Assembly (NCBI GenBank): GCA_964624795.1
Contig: CAZUZS010000011.1
Location: 1-64,000 of the forward strand
Source: CAZUZS01 sp964624795
GTDB lineage: Bacteria; Calditrichota; Calditrichia; RBG-13-44-9
Direction of reading: 5' to 3'
DNA length: 64,000 nt
Shown here: in pieces, positions 35,301-43,403 of the stretch
Layout of the letters: each line of letters opens with the position of its first letter
Numbering within the stretch: the stretch's first letter is position 1
Notes under the pieces: model-generated
The model's database searches: none
Told to the model about the DNA's origin: nothing
The model's input: only the letters and a program-made list of their open reading frames with translations
Made by a program: the position numbers and the translations under genes

Positions 35301-36477
35301 TTATATCGCCCTTATACGGGGAAGATGCATGATACAAGGCCTGCCATACCCACCCCAGCCCAACATTCCGAATCGTCAGATCAAACCGATGGTCAAGCTG
35401 CTGTCCGAACTCGAGCATACCGGAACCGGTGATCTGCCCGCCCATCAGATTCATTCTTAACTGGCTCAGACTCAGAGCTTCCGGGGTAAAATTTGCCCGG
35501 ATCATACCCTTCTCGACCAGCAGGTCGTGCATTTGGATTCTGGGGAAATTTACCACCGATTCAAAGCGCGGTTTCGACAAGGTCCCGGTAATCCGAACCG
35601 CCATGTCAACCGAACCTTCCAGCGGCTGCAAACCTGCCGGAATGACGGTGTGGAATTTTGCTGCAAGCGCATCAACCCTACCTTTTAGCCGGACATCTCC
35701 CTGGATTGGAGACGTCGCAGTTCTGAAATCAATCGACAGTCGGCCGCCGAGTGTCATACCCGGCAGCAGCAAAGCCAGGGTGTCTGCGTGTAGTTGATTA
35801 CCTTCCCACGCGCCGCGCAAGTCAAGATGTGTCACGGAAATTGCGGTCGTTTGATAGACAACTCCCCCCGAATCGCTGTTTACCTGGAATTCGTAGTCAT
35901 CTGACTGATTCTTCGATTGCGCCAAAATTTGGAGATTGGTCAGCGAGCCTGAAAGCGGAATGGTTTTGTTCACATATTGAACAGAGGATTCTTTCAGCTC
36001 CAACCGGCCCAAATGGAACCGCAGGCCGGCTGAAGATTCCTTTTTTGTGGTCTTGGGCGCCGACGAAATTTCAGGAAGATTTACAATCCCGCTGCTGTCC
36101 TGCGACAGGTGGATTTGCAGACTGTCCACCTTCACCAGGCTAGCCGAAAAACTGCCTTTCAATAAACCAAAAAGATTATAGCGCACATCGGCGGAACGCA
36201 GCACAACAAACGGGATTGTTTTCTGATGGTATTTTTTAGTGATCGAAAGATTGCGCAATTCGGCATGGCTGAAAATATTCGTTTCAATACTGCCAATCCT
36301 TACCTCTTCTCCCAGAATCTTCGTCAGTTGAGATTGTGCAACAGAACGGATAAGGTTCTCACCCGGCGGGAGCTTTAATCCAATGAGCAACAAGAATATG
36401 GTGGCAAAGAAAATTAAAACGATTCGAAACAGCCAGGTAAATATCTTTTTTGCTTTGGAATTTAGTCCGCTTAGCAT
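32377..36477 (-). CDS. TamB/DUF490 translocation-module protein
   Basis: A 1366-residue envelope protein anchored by one N-terminal helix (about 13-35, FRIVLIFFATIFLLLIGL) with a long periplasmic region of repeated beta-strand units of AsmA/TamB character and the conserved C-terminal DUF490 block (IEKGYVLYLDRKFDVQSGTF, SLLTLGATTEQLTG, QLNYQISKHFAVEGETDQ). Such proteins form a hydrophobic groove between inner and outer membrane for lipid transfer and outer-membrane assembly. The gene is translationally coupled (ATGA) to the TamA-like gene. The start follows a weak AGGA. Length is close to E. coli TamB (1259). Confidence 0.88.
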   Translation of the reverse strand: MLSGLNSKAKKIFTWLFRIVLIFFATIFLLLIGLKLPPGENLIRSVAQSQLTKILGEEVRIGSIETNIFSHAELRNLSITKKYHQKTIPFVVLRSADVRYNLFGLLKGSFSASLVKVDSLQIHLSQDSSGIVNLPEISSAPKTTKKESSAGLRFHLGRLELKESSVQYVNKTIPLSGSLTNLQILAQSKNQSDDYEFQVNSDSGGVVYQTTAISVTHLDLRGAWEGNQLHADTLALLLPGMTLGGRLSIDFRTATSPIQGDVRLKGRVDALAAKFHTVIPAGLQPLEGSVDMAVRITGTLSKPRFESVVNFPRIQMHDLLVEKGMIRANFTPEALSLSQLRMNLMGGQITGSGMLEFGQQLDHRFDLTIRNVGLGWVWQALYHASSPYKGDINGEVSSSGPLADWEHLDVKARLALREVESHNQSVAGFTTNVSFQNGRAKVDFQQAGSELQVRAVVTKQQLEGNFSGNFENLEAPAQLFNLVGLKGTLQLQGTIGGTINNPHVTTTFSGKKIVYYGIPADNLEGGIRYADSTLFITKTRISGAASQIDTLHLPHTLSGLQGSYSYQAQIEGRMDSLQANLAANLSDLSYSEFHIKKGNIAARLADNRAEISKLYLQADSLGISLAGNYSLLKSEGEAGLAFGEPGSGFFEPLSIDSSSFLSAKTNHFPPFGFLEARFNLSDSSNRVVRATGEKIDLERLATLYPKIKEVGGLLRFGLDFHGTPNEPYGKFAFAINSANFSQVMLDSVKADIDVNPSLVSLDSLRFYVANQLSWVAAQIDLEHTGQGKLSVTGENLTRGKAEGKEIHLKLLQPFLSPGMKLAGVSNYQLRWSGPLKKPHLEGNLELLRGEIQFGPNSPTIDSLRVAAQFEDSLLQIQNISGELRKTPFQLHGRVSYQNWTQFHTRMEMSVANEKVIQASGTASRESMNMDLIIQDLNLSLFRELTPELRKLDGKINSHLTLKGSVSAPDIQGNLQVAQLSFWPTVLDSPLTDGSLGIRFSGNKVQVDTLRLRYKKGTILSSGKLTYASGNFTDLDFAASMKNLDINQPDIFSAVIDSASIDYNKQGGYYNLDGAVHLGNTKIVYNIEPNLIINLLQKAQTPVQQPPAIMQQTRLGIRVIQDKDLSVDNNLARLQIGEDLRLTGNLASPNVSGRVTIEKGYVLYLDRKFDVQSGTFDFVNPTQINPIINLSAQTTVKNYQAMEATSYAITFTLTGPADTARINLSSDPPLSQTDILSLLTLGATTEQLTGTNASGQGASVSSILQNRIESLSTYKLSGYVGHKVGNLLGLQQLTIEGNLFNTSQAPVLVASKTISDRVTITYRTGFGQVNDRSVQLNYQISKHFAVEGETDQTGNTNFDFTYRIKFK

Positions 36478-36903
36478 ATATCCTGATCAAATTTTGCATC
36501 ATAAAGTGAATGAGGACTTGTCATCGTCTGAACCTCCATCGTAAATCCAAATAATTGCCTGCAAATAATCTTGCTTTCCAGTCATTATTTTAAATAAAAT
36601 ACTGCCTTTTTTGTTGCATTTGGCAGCCTGAACTTCGCCAGGTTCATCCAGCCTGGCATACCGGAACAGATTAATTTTCCTGATTTTTGAAAGGGATTAG
36701 CCGGTTTCCAACTTCAAAGTAATTGATGTGACACAAAAACAAAAACAGGCCAGTGGCTAAATGGAAGATAAATTTCCAAGAATATCGTCCCATCCCACCT
36801 CCCGATATCAGGATTTACCTCAAGTGCAACATCCGGGAACGGATTCTGCTAACTTATTTTTTCAAAAGCAATATCTTCAGGTTTCTGCTTCTTCGAAATT
36901 CTG
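36478..36903. other. Intergenic region, 426 bp
   Basis: Between the nnr gene and tamB, both on the minus strand. It contains two small hairpins (CTGCC/GGCAG at 36602-36625 and GCCAGG/CCTGGC at 36637-36657) of unclear role and otherwise AT-rich DNA. No credible gene in any frame. Confidence 0.5.
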
Positions 36904-38457
36904 TTATTCGTGAGACACAAAGTGCTTGTTGAGAACATCGCCCAACTTAGCAATCAAGTCACCGGCAGCCAGTGCATACTCTGTTTTTTCACCGGCGATC
37001 TCGTCCGCGCACAGGCCGTGCAGATAATTGGCGGTGTACGCTGCAGCCACCGGATCCAGCCTCTGCGCCAGCAGCCCGGCAATCAAACCGGTCAGTACAT
37101 CGCCGGTGCCGCCGCTGGCCAGACCGGGATTTCCGGTCGGATTTACAAAGATTTCTCCTGCGGAATCCACCACAATCGATGGCGCATTCTTTAGCAGGAG
37201 TGTTAAGCCATGCTTTTGGGCAAATTCTCTTGACAAACGGATAAAATCGGACTTCATCTGTTGCTTGTCGGCCCCCGGAATCAATCGTAAAAATTCCCCA
37301 TAGTGCGGCGTAAGCACCCAGTTTGGGTGCGGCTTATTAAGTAGCTCCGGATGCTGTGCCAGGGCGAAGAGAGCGTCCGCATCTACAACCACCGGCTTTT
37401 GAAAACTGGAAAGGATATCCACAATGGCCTGCTGCGTTTCTTCGCTTCTTCCCAGTCCGGGACCGATTGCCAGCACGTCGCACCATTCCAGTAAGTCCTG
37501 GAGGGGCGGATTGTTGGCATCCACCAGATGCTGCGTTTCTCCGGCGGGGTAAGGCCGCGTGATGACCTCGGTAAGCTTCATCTCCAAAATAGGATTCAGG
37601 CTTTCCGGAATTCCCAGGATTACCAGCCCGGCACCCACCCGCAACGCCGCCTCAGCGCTCAGCGCGGCAGCGCCGGTAAAACCCGGCGAACCTGCCAGCA
37701 CTGCGACCTTACCGCATTCGTATTTGTGGGTTTCCTGGCTCCTTTGCGGTAAATGAATGTCCGATTTTTCAACCATTTGCATCCGGACTTCGCCGGAATT
37801 TCGGGTGGTATGCGGGATTCCAATGTCAGCAATATAAAGCTCGCCAACAGAGGAACGCGCCGGGTGAAACACATGGCAAACTTTGGGCAGCGCCATCGTG
37901 ACCGTTACATCAGCCTGCACCGCTTCACCCTCGATCGCCGGAGAATCGGCATTCAGACCGGAAGGCACATCCACAGCTACCACCGGACATTCCAACCCGT
38001 TTATATATTCTATAACGTCTTTCATAAAACCGTGAACGGCACCCTTGATTCCCGTTCCCAAGAGCGCATCCACAACCAGATCGGGATATTCATCAAGGAG
38101 TTCTTCAATTTCACTGGTTTGGGAAACAAAATGGTAATGGAGACCAAAGTTCTTCGCAACGTTGAAATTCGTCAATGCGTCACCCTTCAGATCAGCTTCT
38201 TTTCCTATAATAAAAATCTGAACATGGGCGCCGGCATCCCACAAGTGGCGGGCAATTACAAAACCATCGCCGCCGTTGTTTCCCTTACCACAAAAAAGAA
38301 CAACCTTGGGATGAAAAATATCTTTGAGAATCTCTTGAATGATATGAAAGGTACCGCTCCCTGCATTTTCCATGAGCACTACTCCCGGCACCCCGAGATC
38401 CTCAATGGTGTGGCGGTCCATTTCCCGCATTTCAGCGGATGTGACAATTTTTAGCAT
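36904..38457 (-). CDS. nnr: Bifunctional NAD(P)HX epimerase/dehydratase
   Basis: A 517-residue repair enzyme that returns damaged hydrated NAD(P)H to use. The N-terminal epimerase half (about 1-215) shows VLMENAGSGTF and LFCGKGNNGGDGFVIARHL. The C-terminal ADP-dependent dehydratase half (about 235-510) shows VAVLAGSPGFTGAAALSAEAALR, AIGPGLGRSEE, VVDADALFALA and ASGGTGDVLTGLIAGLLAQ. Both halves keep their glycine-rich signatures, so both activities are expected. GAAGGAGG precedes the ATG. It is monocistronic by appearance, with more than 250 bp on either side. Confidence 0.95.
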   Translation of the reverse strand: MLKIVTSAEMREMDRHTIEDLGVPGVVLMENAGSGTFHIIQEILKDIFHPKVVLFCGKGNNGGDGFVIARHLWDAGAHVQIFIIGKEADLKGDALTNFNVAKNFGLHYHFVSQTSEIEELLDEYPDLVVDALLGTGIKGAVHGFMKDVIEYINGLECPVVAVDVPSGLNADSPAIEGEAVQADVTVTMALPKVCHVFHPARSSVGELYIADIGIPHTTRNSGEVRMQMVEKSDIHLPQRSQETHKYECGKVAVLAGSPGFTGAAALSAEAALRVGAGLVILGIPESLNPILEMKLTEVITRPYPAGETQHLVDANNPPLQDLLEWCDVLAIGPGLGRSEETQQAIVDILSSFQKPVVVDADALFALAQHPELLNKPHPNWVLTPHYGEFLRLIPGADKQQMKSDFIRLSREFAQKHGLTLLLKNAPSIVVDSAGEIFVNPTGNPGLASGGTGDVLTGLIAGLLAQRLDPVAAAYTANYLHGLCADEIAGEKTEYALAAGDLIAKLGDVLNKHFVSHE

Positions 38458-38702
38458 GGCAGCAGCCTCCTTCGTCGGTCTCCGAACTAATTAAATTGTT
38501 TAATCCCCAAAATATTCATGTTTGTTACTGAATTTTCTTTCTTAAGTTCTTCGCCATCGGGACACATAACAAAGCAAACTCCCCGCAGTCGAACCAAATG
38601 GTAATTTTATTGGAGATGAAATTAAAAAATGCTTTTAAATGATAATTAGGGGAAATATCCTGAAACTCCGGAGATTCATCCGGCCTGTAATTTCGCTCGT
38701 TG

Positions 38703-38723
38703 AAAAGACCGTTCAACCGGTCT
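38703..38723 (-). terminator. Rho-independent terminator of the PdxJ-like operon
   Basis: On the minus strand AGACCG-GTTGAA-CGGTCT is a perfect 6-bp stem followed by TTTT. It begins at the last base of the stop codon region of the PdxJ-like gene (TGA at 38723-38725), a very tight placement. Confidence 0.65.
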
Positions 38724-39451
38724 CAATCAATCTCACGATGACGAATCAACTGCAATGCCTCCAGCACGGCCCTTTCCACCCCCACCCACAAGGCCCGCTG
38801 GATAAGCTGGCCGCCAATGGTAATATCTTCCAGGTTAGGAATCCGGGCGATTGCGGGGATATGATTGTACCCGATTCCGCCGGAGCAGTTAACGCCCAAT
38901 CCTAATTTGGCTGCCGCAACTGCCGCCGATTTTATTTTATCCAGGGAAACAAGCTCAAGGTTTATATCCTGGGCACCGGTAAAATCGCTGGCATCGATTT
39001 CCACATAATCAATGGACAATTTGCTGACGCTTTTAAGGACGCCTATTTCGGGCGGAATAAGGGCAGAAACGGAGATATTATTTGCCTGCAGATCGGAAAG
39101 CATCGGCTCAATACTTTCCAGGTGCAACGCCGGTTCAACAGGCAGGACGATGCGAGGATCAGTCGCCTTAACGTCCACAAAGGTGACCATATCCGGTGTG
39201 ATGGACAAAGCCAGATGTACAGCCTCCTCCTGAACAGGAATGCGGAAATTGACGAAGCTCTTGCGAACTTCCTTGAGAATTCTTAAATCGCGTTCGCTTA
39301 TGCCCTTGTCGGACCCGGACCAGGTACAAACCAGACCATTTGCCCCGGCGGTTTCTCCCAATATTCCAAGTTGAACAGGATCGAATGCCGGATTATTCAG
39401 CGTCGTACGGATATGAGCCACATCGTCGAGCAGCAGGCTTAATCTTTTCAT
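38723..39451 (-). CDS. PdxJ-like protein lacking catalytic residues
   Basis: A 242-residue TIM-barrel that aligns along its whole length with PdxJ (pyridoxine 5'-phosphate synthase). Compare E. coli: GVNIDHIATLR is here LLLDDVAHIR; HLREDRRHI is TWSGSDKGI; NLEMAVTEEM is NFRIPVQEEA; NAGHGLTYHNV is NCSGGIGYNHI. The catalytic residues His45, Glu72 and His193 and the phosphate-contact region are therefore replaced, while packing residues (PDFVTF, LGLGVN, AIARIP, IGGQLIQRA) remain. It should not make pyridoxine phosphate by the known mechanism. AGGGGA precedes ATG 39451. It is the last gene of a three-gene run behind two lipoproteins. Confidence 0.8.
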   Translation of the reverse strand: MKRLSLLLDDVAHIRTTLNNPAFDPVQLGILGETAGANGLVCTWSGSDKGISERDLRILKEVRKSFVNFRIPVQEEAVHLALSITPDMVTFVDVKATDPRIVLPVEPALHLESIEPMLSDLQANNISVSALIPPEIGVLKSVSKLSIDYVEIDASDFTGAQDINLELVSLDKIKSAAVAAAKLGLGVNCSGGIGYNHIPAIARIPNLEDITIGGQLIQRALWVGVERAVLEALQLIRHREID

Positions 39452-39466
39452 TGCGTGTTGTTCCCC

Positions 39467-39973
39467 TTAGATTTTCTGGTCTTCCCATAAGCTAATATAA
39501 TATTTTTTCTTACGAAGGATAAACTGAAAAAGCACTTCCCCGTTGAGGGGAGGAATGGAGATGCCGCCATCCAAAGTTAATGTAAAAGTAACTCTGTATT
39601 CCGGATTTGTTACGGAAGAATCCATTGGCAAAATTGTGTTGAATACAACATCCAGTGTATTGAAGAAGCGAAACATCCGCGCCGTTGTTCGCAATTCGGT
39701 ATCCCGCCCCCATTCAATGGGCTTGGGAGGATATTCGTTGTAATCAGTGCTGCGAAAAATAAAAGTGCTGTCCAGAATGTCGCTATAAACCAGCGAGTCC
39801 TTGAATGTGTAAGCATAACGGAAATTGGCAAGCACTTCCTGCGGTGTTTTCTGTTCAGTTATTAAATTCGAGTGCGGTGTGTCCTCGGGAGCCAGGGCAG
39901 GGGCAAAAGGGTTGTCACAGTACAGGAATAATGGAATTGCAAGAAAAAACAGGAGAATTACTACTCGCTGCAT
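39467..39973 (-). CDS. Lipoprotein, paralogue of upstream neighbour
   Basis: A 168-residue protein with a signal peptide (MQRVVILLFFLAIPLFLYC) and probable lipidated Cys19 followed by DNPFAPA. The body has the size and strand pattern of an NTF2/SnoaL-like fold (PQEVLANFRYAYTFKD, EVLFQFILRKKKYYISLWED) but no recognised motif. It resembles the preceding gene product: both begin after Cys-x-Asn-Pro-Phe-Ala and end in a W-E-D motif (LWEDQKI; YWEDLQI). It lies 4 bp after that gene and 15 bp before the PdxJ-like gene. Function unknown. Confidence 0.75.
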   Translation of the reverse strand: MQRVVILLFFLAIPLFLYCDNPFAPALAPEDTPHSNLITEQKTPQEVLANFRYAYTFKDSLVYSDILDSTFIFRSTDYNEYPPKPIEWGRDTELRTTARMFRFFNTLDVVFNTILPMDSSVTNPEYRVTFTLTLDGGISIPPLNGEVLFQFILRKKKYYISLWEDQKI

Positions 39974-39977
39974 ATTT

Positions 39978-40553
39978 TTAACGGTAATTGGCTTTTAGGG
40001 TGGACCATGTGCTGTCTGCATCGTCAGAAGTAATCTGCAGATCTTCCCAGTAATAAATATACCAGAGAGACTGCTGGGACCGGAAAAGCTTAAGAATGCT
40101 CTGGCCGCGAAAGTACTCTTTTCTTAATTTAAAGTTGATTTCTATCTCGTACTCGAAGCGGGTTTGCATGGTATCCTGCGACGATCCAATAGGAGTTGCC
40201 GGTTGAATCTTATCTTTGTCGATAATCAATTTTAAATTAACAACATCATTATTATTGATCAGGCTGTTAAAATAGTTATATTCATCATCCCGTGTCCAGC
40301 CGGTAAGGCGGTAGGACTCATTTTGCTGGGGAACGTATTTGAAAGAAGGGTCTGCCAAACAATCCATGTAGTAATTGGAATTTTTTTCGCTGAAAGCGTA
40401 TTGCATTTTCCAGATGACCGAATCGGGATAATTTTGCAGACTGTTTACCGGCTGCGGATTGGTATTTTGAGCAGGCTTGTCAGGATTGCGGGTAGCGAAT
40501 GGATTTGTACAACATAAGAAAAACAGTAAAAATATGATCGATAACCTTTTCAT
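39978..40553 (-). CDS. Lipoprotein, first of a paralogous pair
   Basis: A 191-residue protein with a short signal peptide (MKRLSIIFLLFFLCC) and lipobox-type cysteines followed by TNPFATRNPDK, then a proline/asparagine-rich linker and a domain from about residue 40 (DSVIWKMQYAFSEKNSNYY ... LWYIYYWEDLQIT). It is clearly related to its downstream neighbour, and the first gene of a run that ends with the PdxJ-like protein. It is divergent from ligA, with 85 bp between starts. I recognise no characterised family; NTF2-like fold is a guess from strand pattern. Confidence 0.75.
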   Translation of the reverse strand: MKRLSIIFLLFFLCCTNPFATRNPDKPAQNTNPQPVNSLQNYPDSVIWKMQYAFSEKNSNYYMDCLADPSFKYVPQQNESYRLTGWTRDDEYNYFNSLINNNDVVNLKLIIDKDKIQPATPIGSSQDTMQTRFEYEIEINFKLRKEYFRGQSILKLFRSQQSLWYIYYWEDLQITSDDADSTWSTLKANYR

Positions 40554-40638
40554 TCTGATTGAATTTAAGGAACAAATTTATGATTATCAAAATGAAATTG
40601 TTTGAAAAGACGATGGCAGCAAGCGGAGGAGAAGTCAC

Positions 40639-42663
40639 ATGAGTGAAGATCTGCAAAAAATAAAAGATGAAATCGAGGAGCTGCGAAACAAAATCAACCG
40701 CCACGATTATCTTTACTATGTGCTTGCACAGCCGGAAATCGAAGATTACGAATACGACCGGTTGATGAAACGCCTGGAAGAGCTGGAAAGCCAGCACGAG
40801 AATCTTATCACGCCCGATTCCCCCACCCAGCGGGTCAGCGGACAGCCTACCAAAGAATTCCCGGTGGTGCGCCATCGGAAACCGATGATGAGCCTCTCCA
40901 ACACCTACAATGAAGAGGAAATCCGGGACTTTGACCGGCGGGTACGCGGATTGCTCGATCCCGGCGAATCATACCAATACACCTGTGAATTGAAAATCGA
41001 TGGCGTTGCAATGAGCCTGCTTTACCAGGATGGTCTTCTGGTTCGCGCCGCAACCCGCGGCGATGGCGAGCAGGGTGACGAAGTAACCAACAACGTCAGG
41101 ACAATCCGGAGTATTCCGATGCGCCTGCAAACAGACAATCCGGATTTGCGAAGTATCGAAGTCCGCGGTGAAATCTACTATTACCGGGACGATTTGATTA
41201 CATTGAACAAGGAACGTGAAGAAAAAGGAGAACTTCTTTTTGCCAATCCGCGCAATGCGGCCGCCGGATCCTTGAAATTGCAGGATTCCCGCATCGTGGC
41301 GCAGAGGCCGCTCAAAATGTTTTGCTATTGGATCGACACGCTGGAGCCGAGCGGCAGTATTAAAACGCAATATGACGGAATTAAACAACTGGAGGAGCTG
41401 CGCTTTCCTGTGAATCGCCACTACCGCCTGTGCAACAATATTGACGAAGTGATTGCCTACTGGAAGGAATGGGAACAGAAACGGGACACGCTTCCACACG
41501 ACATTGACGGCGTAGTCGCCAAAGTGAACAGCCTTGAACAACAAAATCGGCTGGGAAGCACCGCTAAAAGTCCCCGCTGGGCGATTGCTTTCAAATTCAA
41601 AGCGGAGCAGGCCGAGACGATTTTGAATGACATCATCTGGCAGGTGGGACGCACCGGGGTGGTCACGCCGGTGGCGGTGCTGGAACCAGTCAAGCTGGCC
41701 GGCTCCACCATCAGCCGCGCTACCCTGCACAACGTGGACGAGCTGGAGCGGCTGGATGTGCGGTTGGGCGATCATGTGATTCTGGAAAAAGGGGGTGACG
41801 TGATCCCCAAAGTGGTGCGGGTGCTAAAAGAAAAGCGCCCGCCCGATTCGCAACTTTACCAGCCGCCAACCGAATGCCCGGTATGTCATTCCCGCCTGGT
41901 CAGGAATCCGGACGAGGTGGCACTGCGCTGCGAAAATGTACGATGCCCGGAGCAGGTTGCCAGGCGCATCGAGCATTTCGCTTCCCGCCGGGCGATGGAC
42001 ATCGAGGGGCTGGGCGAGAAAGTCGTGGTGCTGCTACTGGAGAACAAGCTCATTTCGGATTTCGGCGATCTCTACCGCCTGCAAAAGGAGAACATCGCGG
42101 AACTGGAAAGAATGGGCGAAAAAAGCGCCGAGAACCTGTTGGAAGGAATCGAAAAAAGCAAGCAGCAGCCGCTCTCCCGTGTCATTTTCTCCTTGGGCAT
42201 TCCGTTTGTGGGGGAAGGCGCAGCAAGGCTCCTGGCGAAACACTTTCACTCCCTGGATGGACTAATGGAAGCTGGTGAGGAGGAGTTGGCGGAGATCGAT
42301 GGAGTTGGAGAAAAGACCGCGCACAGTATCCGGGAATTTTTCAAAAATGAGGAAAACCAGGAAGTTATTTCCGAGCTGCGCGCCGCCGGCGTGCGTTTCT
42401 CTGAGGATGTAGCTGCCGCAAAAGACCTCGATGAAAAATTCGATGGTAAATCTTTTGTACTCACCGGCGCACTTCAAAATTTCTCCCGGGACGAAGCGGG
42501 AGAAATCATCCGGCGAAGAGGCGGCAAGGTAAGCAGCAGCGTAAGCGCCAAAACTGATTATGTGATAGTAGGCGCTGATCCGGGCTCAAAATATGAAAAG
42601 GCGCAAAAGCTAGGCGTTCGGATTCTGACGGAAGAAGAGTTCATGCAATTGCTGGGGAAATAG
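40639..42663 (+). CDS. ligA: NAD-dependent DNA ligase LigA
   Basis: A 674-residue ligase sealing nicks in replication and repair with NAD+ as cofactor. The adenylated lysine is K119 in CELKIDGVAMS. The zinc finger is CPVC...CENVRC (about 414-436), helix-hairpin-helix repeats follow (ELERMGEKSAENLLEGI, EIDGVGEKTAHSI), and a BRCT domain ends the protein (KSFVLTGAL, YVIVGADPGSKYEKA). Length and order are those of standard LigA. CGGAGGAGA precedes ATG 40639. It is followed by nth, 86 bp to its start, suggesting a small DNA-repair operon. Confidence 0.97.
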   Translation: MSEDLQKIKDEIEELRNKINRHDYLYYVLAQPEIEDYEYDRLMKRLEELESQHENLITPDSPTQRVSGQPTKEFPVVRHRKPMMSLSNTYNEEEIRDFDRRVRGLLDPGESYQYTCELKIDGVAMSLLYQDGLLVRAATRGDGEQGDEVTNNVRTIRSIPMRLQTDNPDLRSIEVRGEIYYYRDDLITLNKEREEKGELLFANPRNAAAGSLKLQDSRIVAQRPLKMFCYWIDTLEPSGSIKTQYDGIKQLEELRFPVNRHYRLCNNIDEVIAYWKEWEQKRDTLPHDIDGVVAKVNSLEQQNRLGSTAKSPRWAIAFKFKAEQAETILNDIIWQVGRTGVVTPVAVLEPVKLAGSTISRATLHNVDELERLDVRLGDHVILEKGGDVIPKVVRVLKEKRPPDSQLYQPPTECPVCHSRLVRNPDEVALRCENVRCPEQVARRIEHFASRRAMDIEGLGEKVVVLLLENKLISDFGDLYRLQKENIAELERMGEKSAENLLEGIEKSKQQPLSRVIFSLGIPFVGEGAARLLAKHFHSLDGLMEAGEEELAEIDGVGEKTAHSIREFFKNEENQEVISELRAAGVRFSEDVAAAKDLDEKFDGKSFVLTGALQNFSRDEAGEIIRRRGGKVSSSVSAKTDYVIVGADPGSKYEKAQKLGVRILTEEEFMQLLGK

Positions 42664-42748
42664 AAATGTGGTAGATCCTTTCGGAAATTGCACTACGCAA
42701 CGAAAGGCAAGTGTCCTGTTCCCGGAAACAGATCAAAGGATTTTTTCC

Positions 42749-43387
42749 ATGCTGAACGAAACAGAAATTAAGGAAGTTCTCAGAATTTTAAAGAAGGAGT
42801 ACGGCAATACCGGAACCGCTCTGAAATTCAGAGATCCGTTTCAACTGCTCGTTTCGACCATGCTGGCGGCGCAAAGCACCGACAAACAGGTGAATAAAAT
42901 TACCGGCAGCCTCTACCGGGAATACCCGGACGTACACACATTTCTCCAATTGACCGCCGAGGAACTTGAGGAAAAAATCAAGTCCATCGGACTTTATCGA
43001 AACAAGGCCCGCAACATTCTGGCGGTGTGTCACATGCTGGTTGAGAAATACGATGGCAAGGTGCCGGATTCGCGCGAAGACCTGGTGAAACTGCCTGGCG
43101 TCGGGCGCAAAACCGCCAACGTGGTATTGAGCGTGGGATTTCAGCAGGATGCCATTGCGGTGGACACCCACGTGTTCCGCGTTTCCAATCGCCTCGGGCT
43201 GGCGACCGCCCCAAACGTGGAGAAAACAGAACAACAGCTCATGCAGAATATCCCGCAGAATGAATGGTCCATGGCGCACCACTGGCTTATCTGGCACGGC
43301 CGCTTGGTCTGCAACGCGCAGCGTCCCAAATGCGAGATGTGTCCGCTGGCGGATTATTGTGAATATTACAGAGAAAGTGTGAAATAG
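42749..43387 (+). CDS. nth: Endonuclease III
   Basis: A 212-residue base-excision glycosylase/AP lyase for oxidised pyrimidines. The helix-hairpin-helix with catalytic lysine is LPGVGRKTANVVLS, the catalytic aspartate is in AVDTHVFRVSNRLGL, and the [4Fe-4S] loop is CNAQRPKCEMCPLADYC (C-x6-C-x2-C-x5-C). A GTG-started frame reaches back to 42668, but ATG 42749 with AAAGGA upstream gives a protein of E. coli length (211). It follows ligA on the same strand and converges on the sulfatase gene with 16 bp between stops. Confidence 0.95.
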   Translation: MLNETEIKEVLRILKKEYGNTGTALKFRDPFQLLVSTMLAAQSTDKQVNKITGSLYREYPDVHTFLQLTAEELEEKIKSIGLYRNKARNILAVCHMLVEKYDGKVPDSREDLVKLPGVGRKTANVVLSVGFQQDAIAVDTHVFRVSNRLGLATAPNVEKTEQQLMQNIPQNEWSMAHHWLIWHGRLVCNAQRPKCEMCPLADYCEYYRESVK

Positions 43388-43403
43388 GGGCGATTTCGGA
43401 GCC

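Noticed and set aside
38525..38716. 63-codon minus-strand frame after the PdxJ-like gene
   Set aside because: Starts with TTG inside a terminator hairpin; translation without family features.
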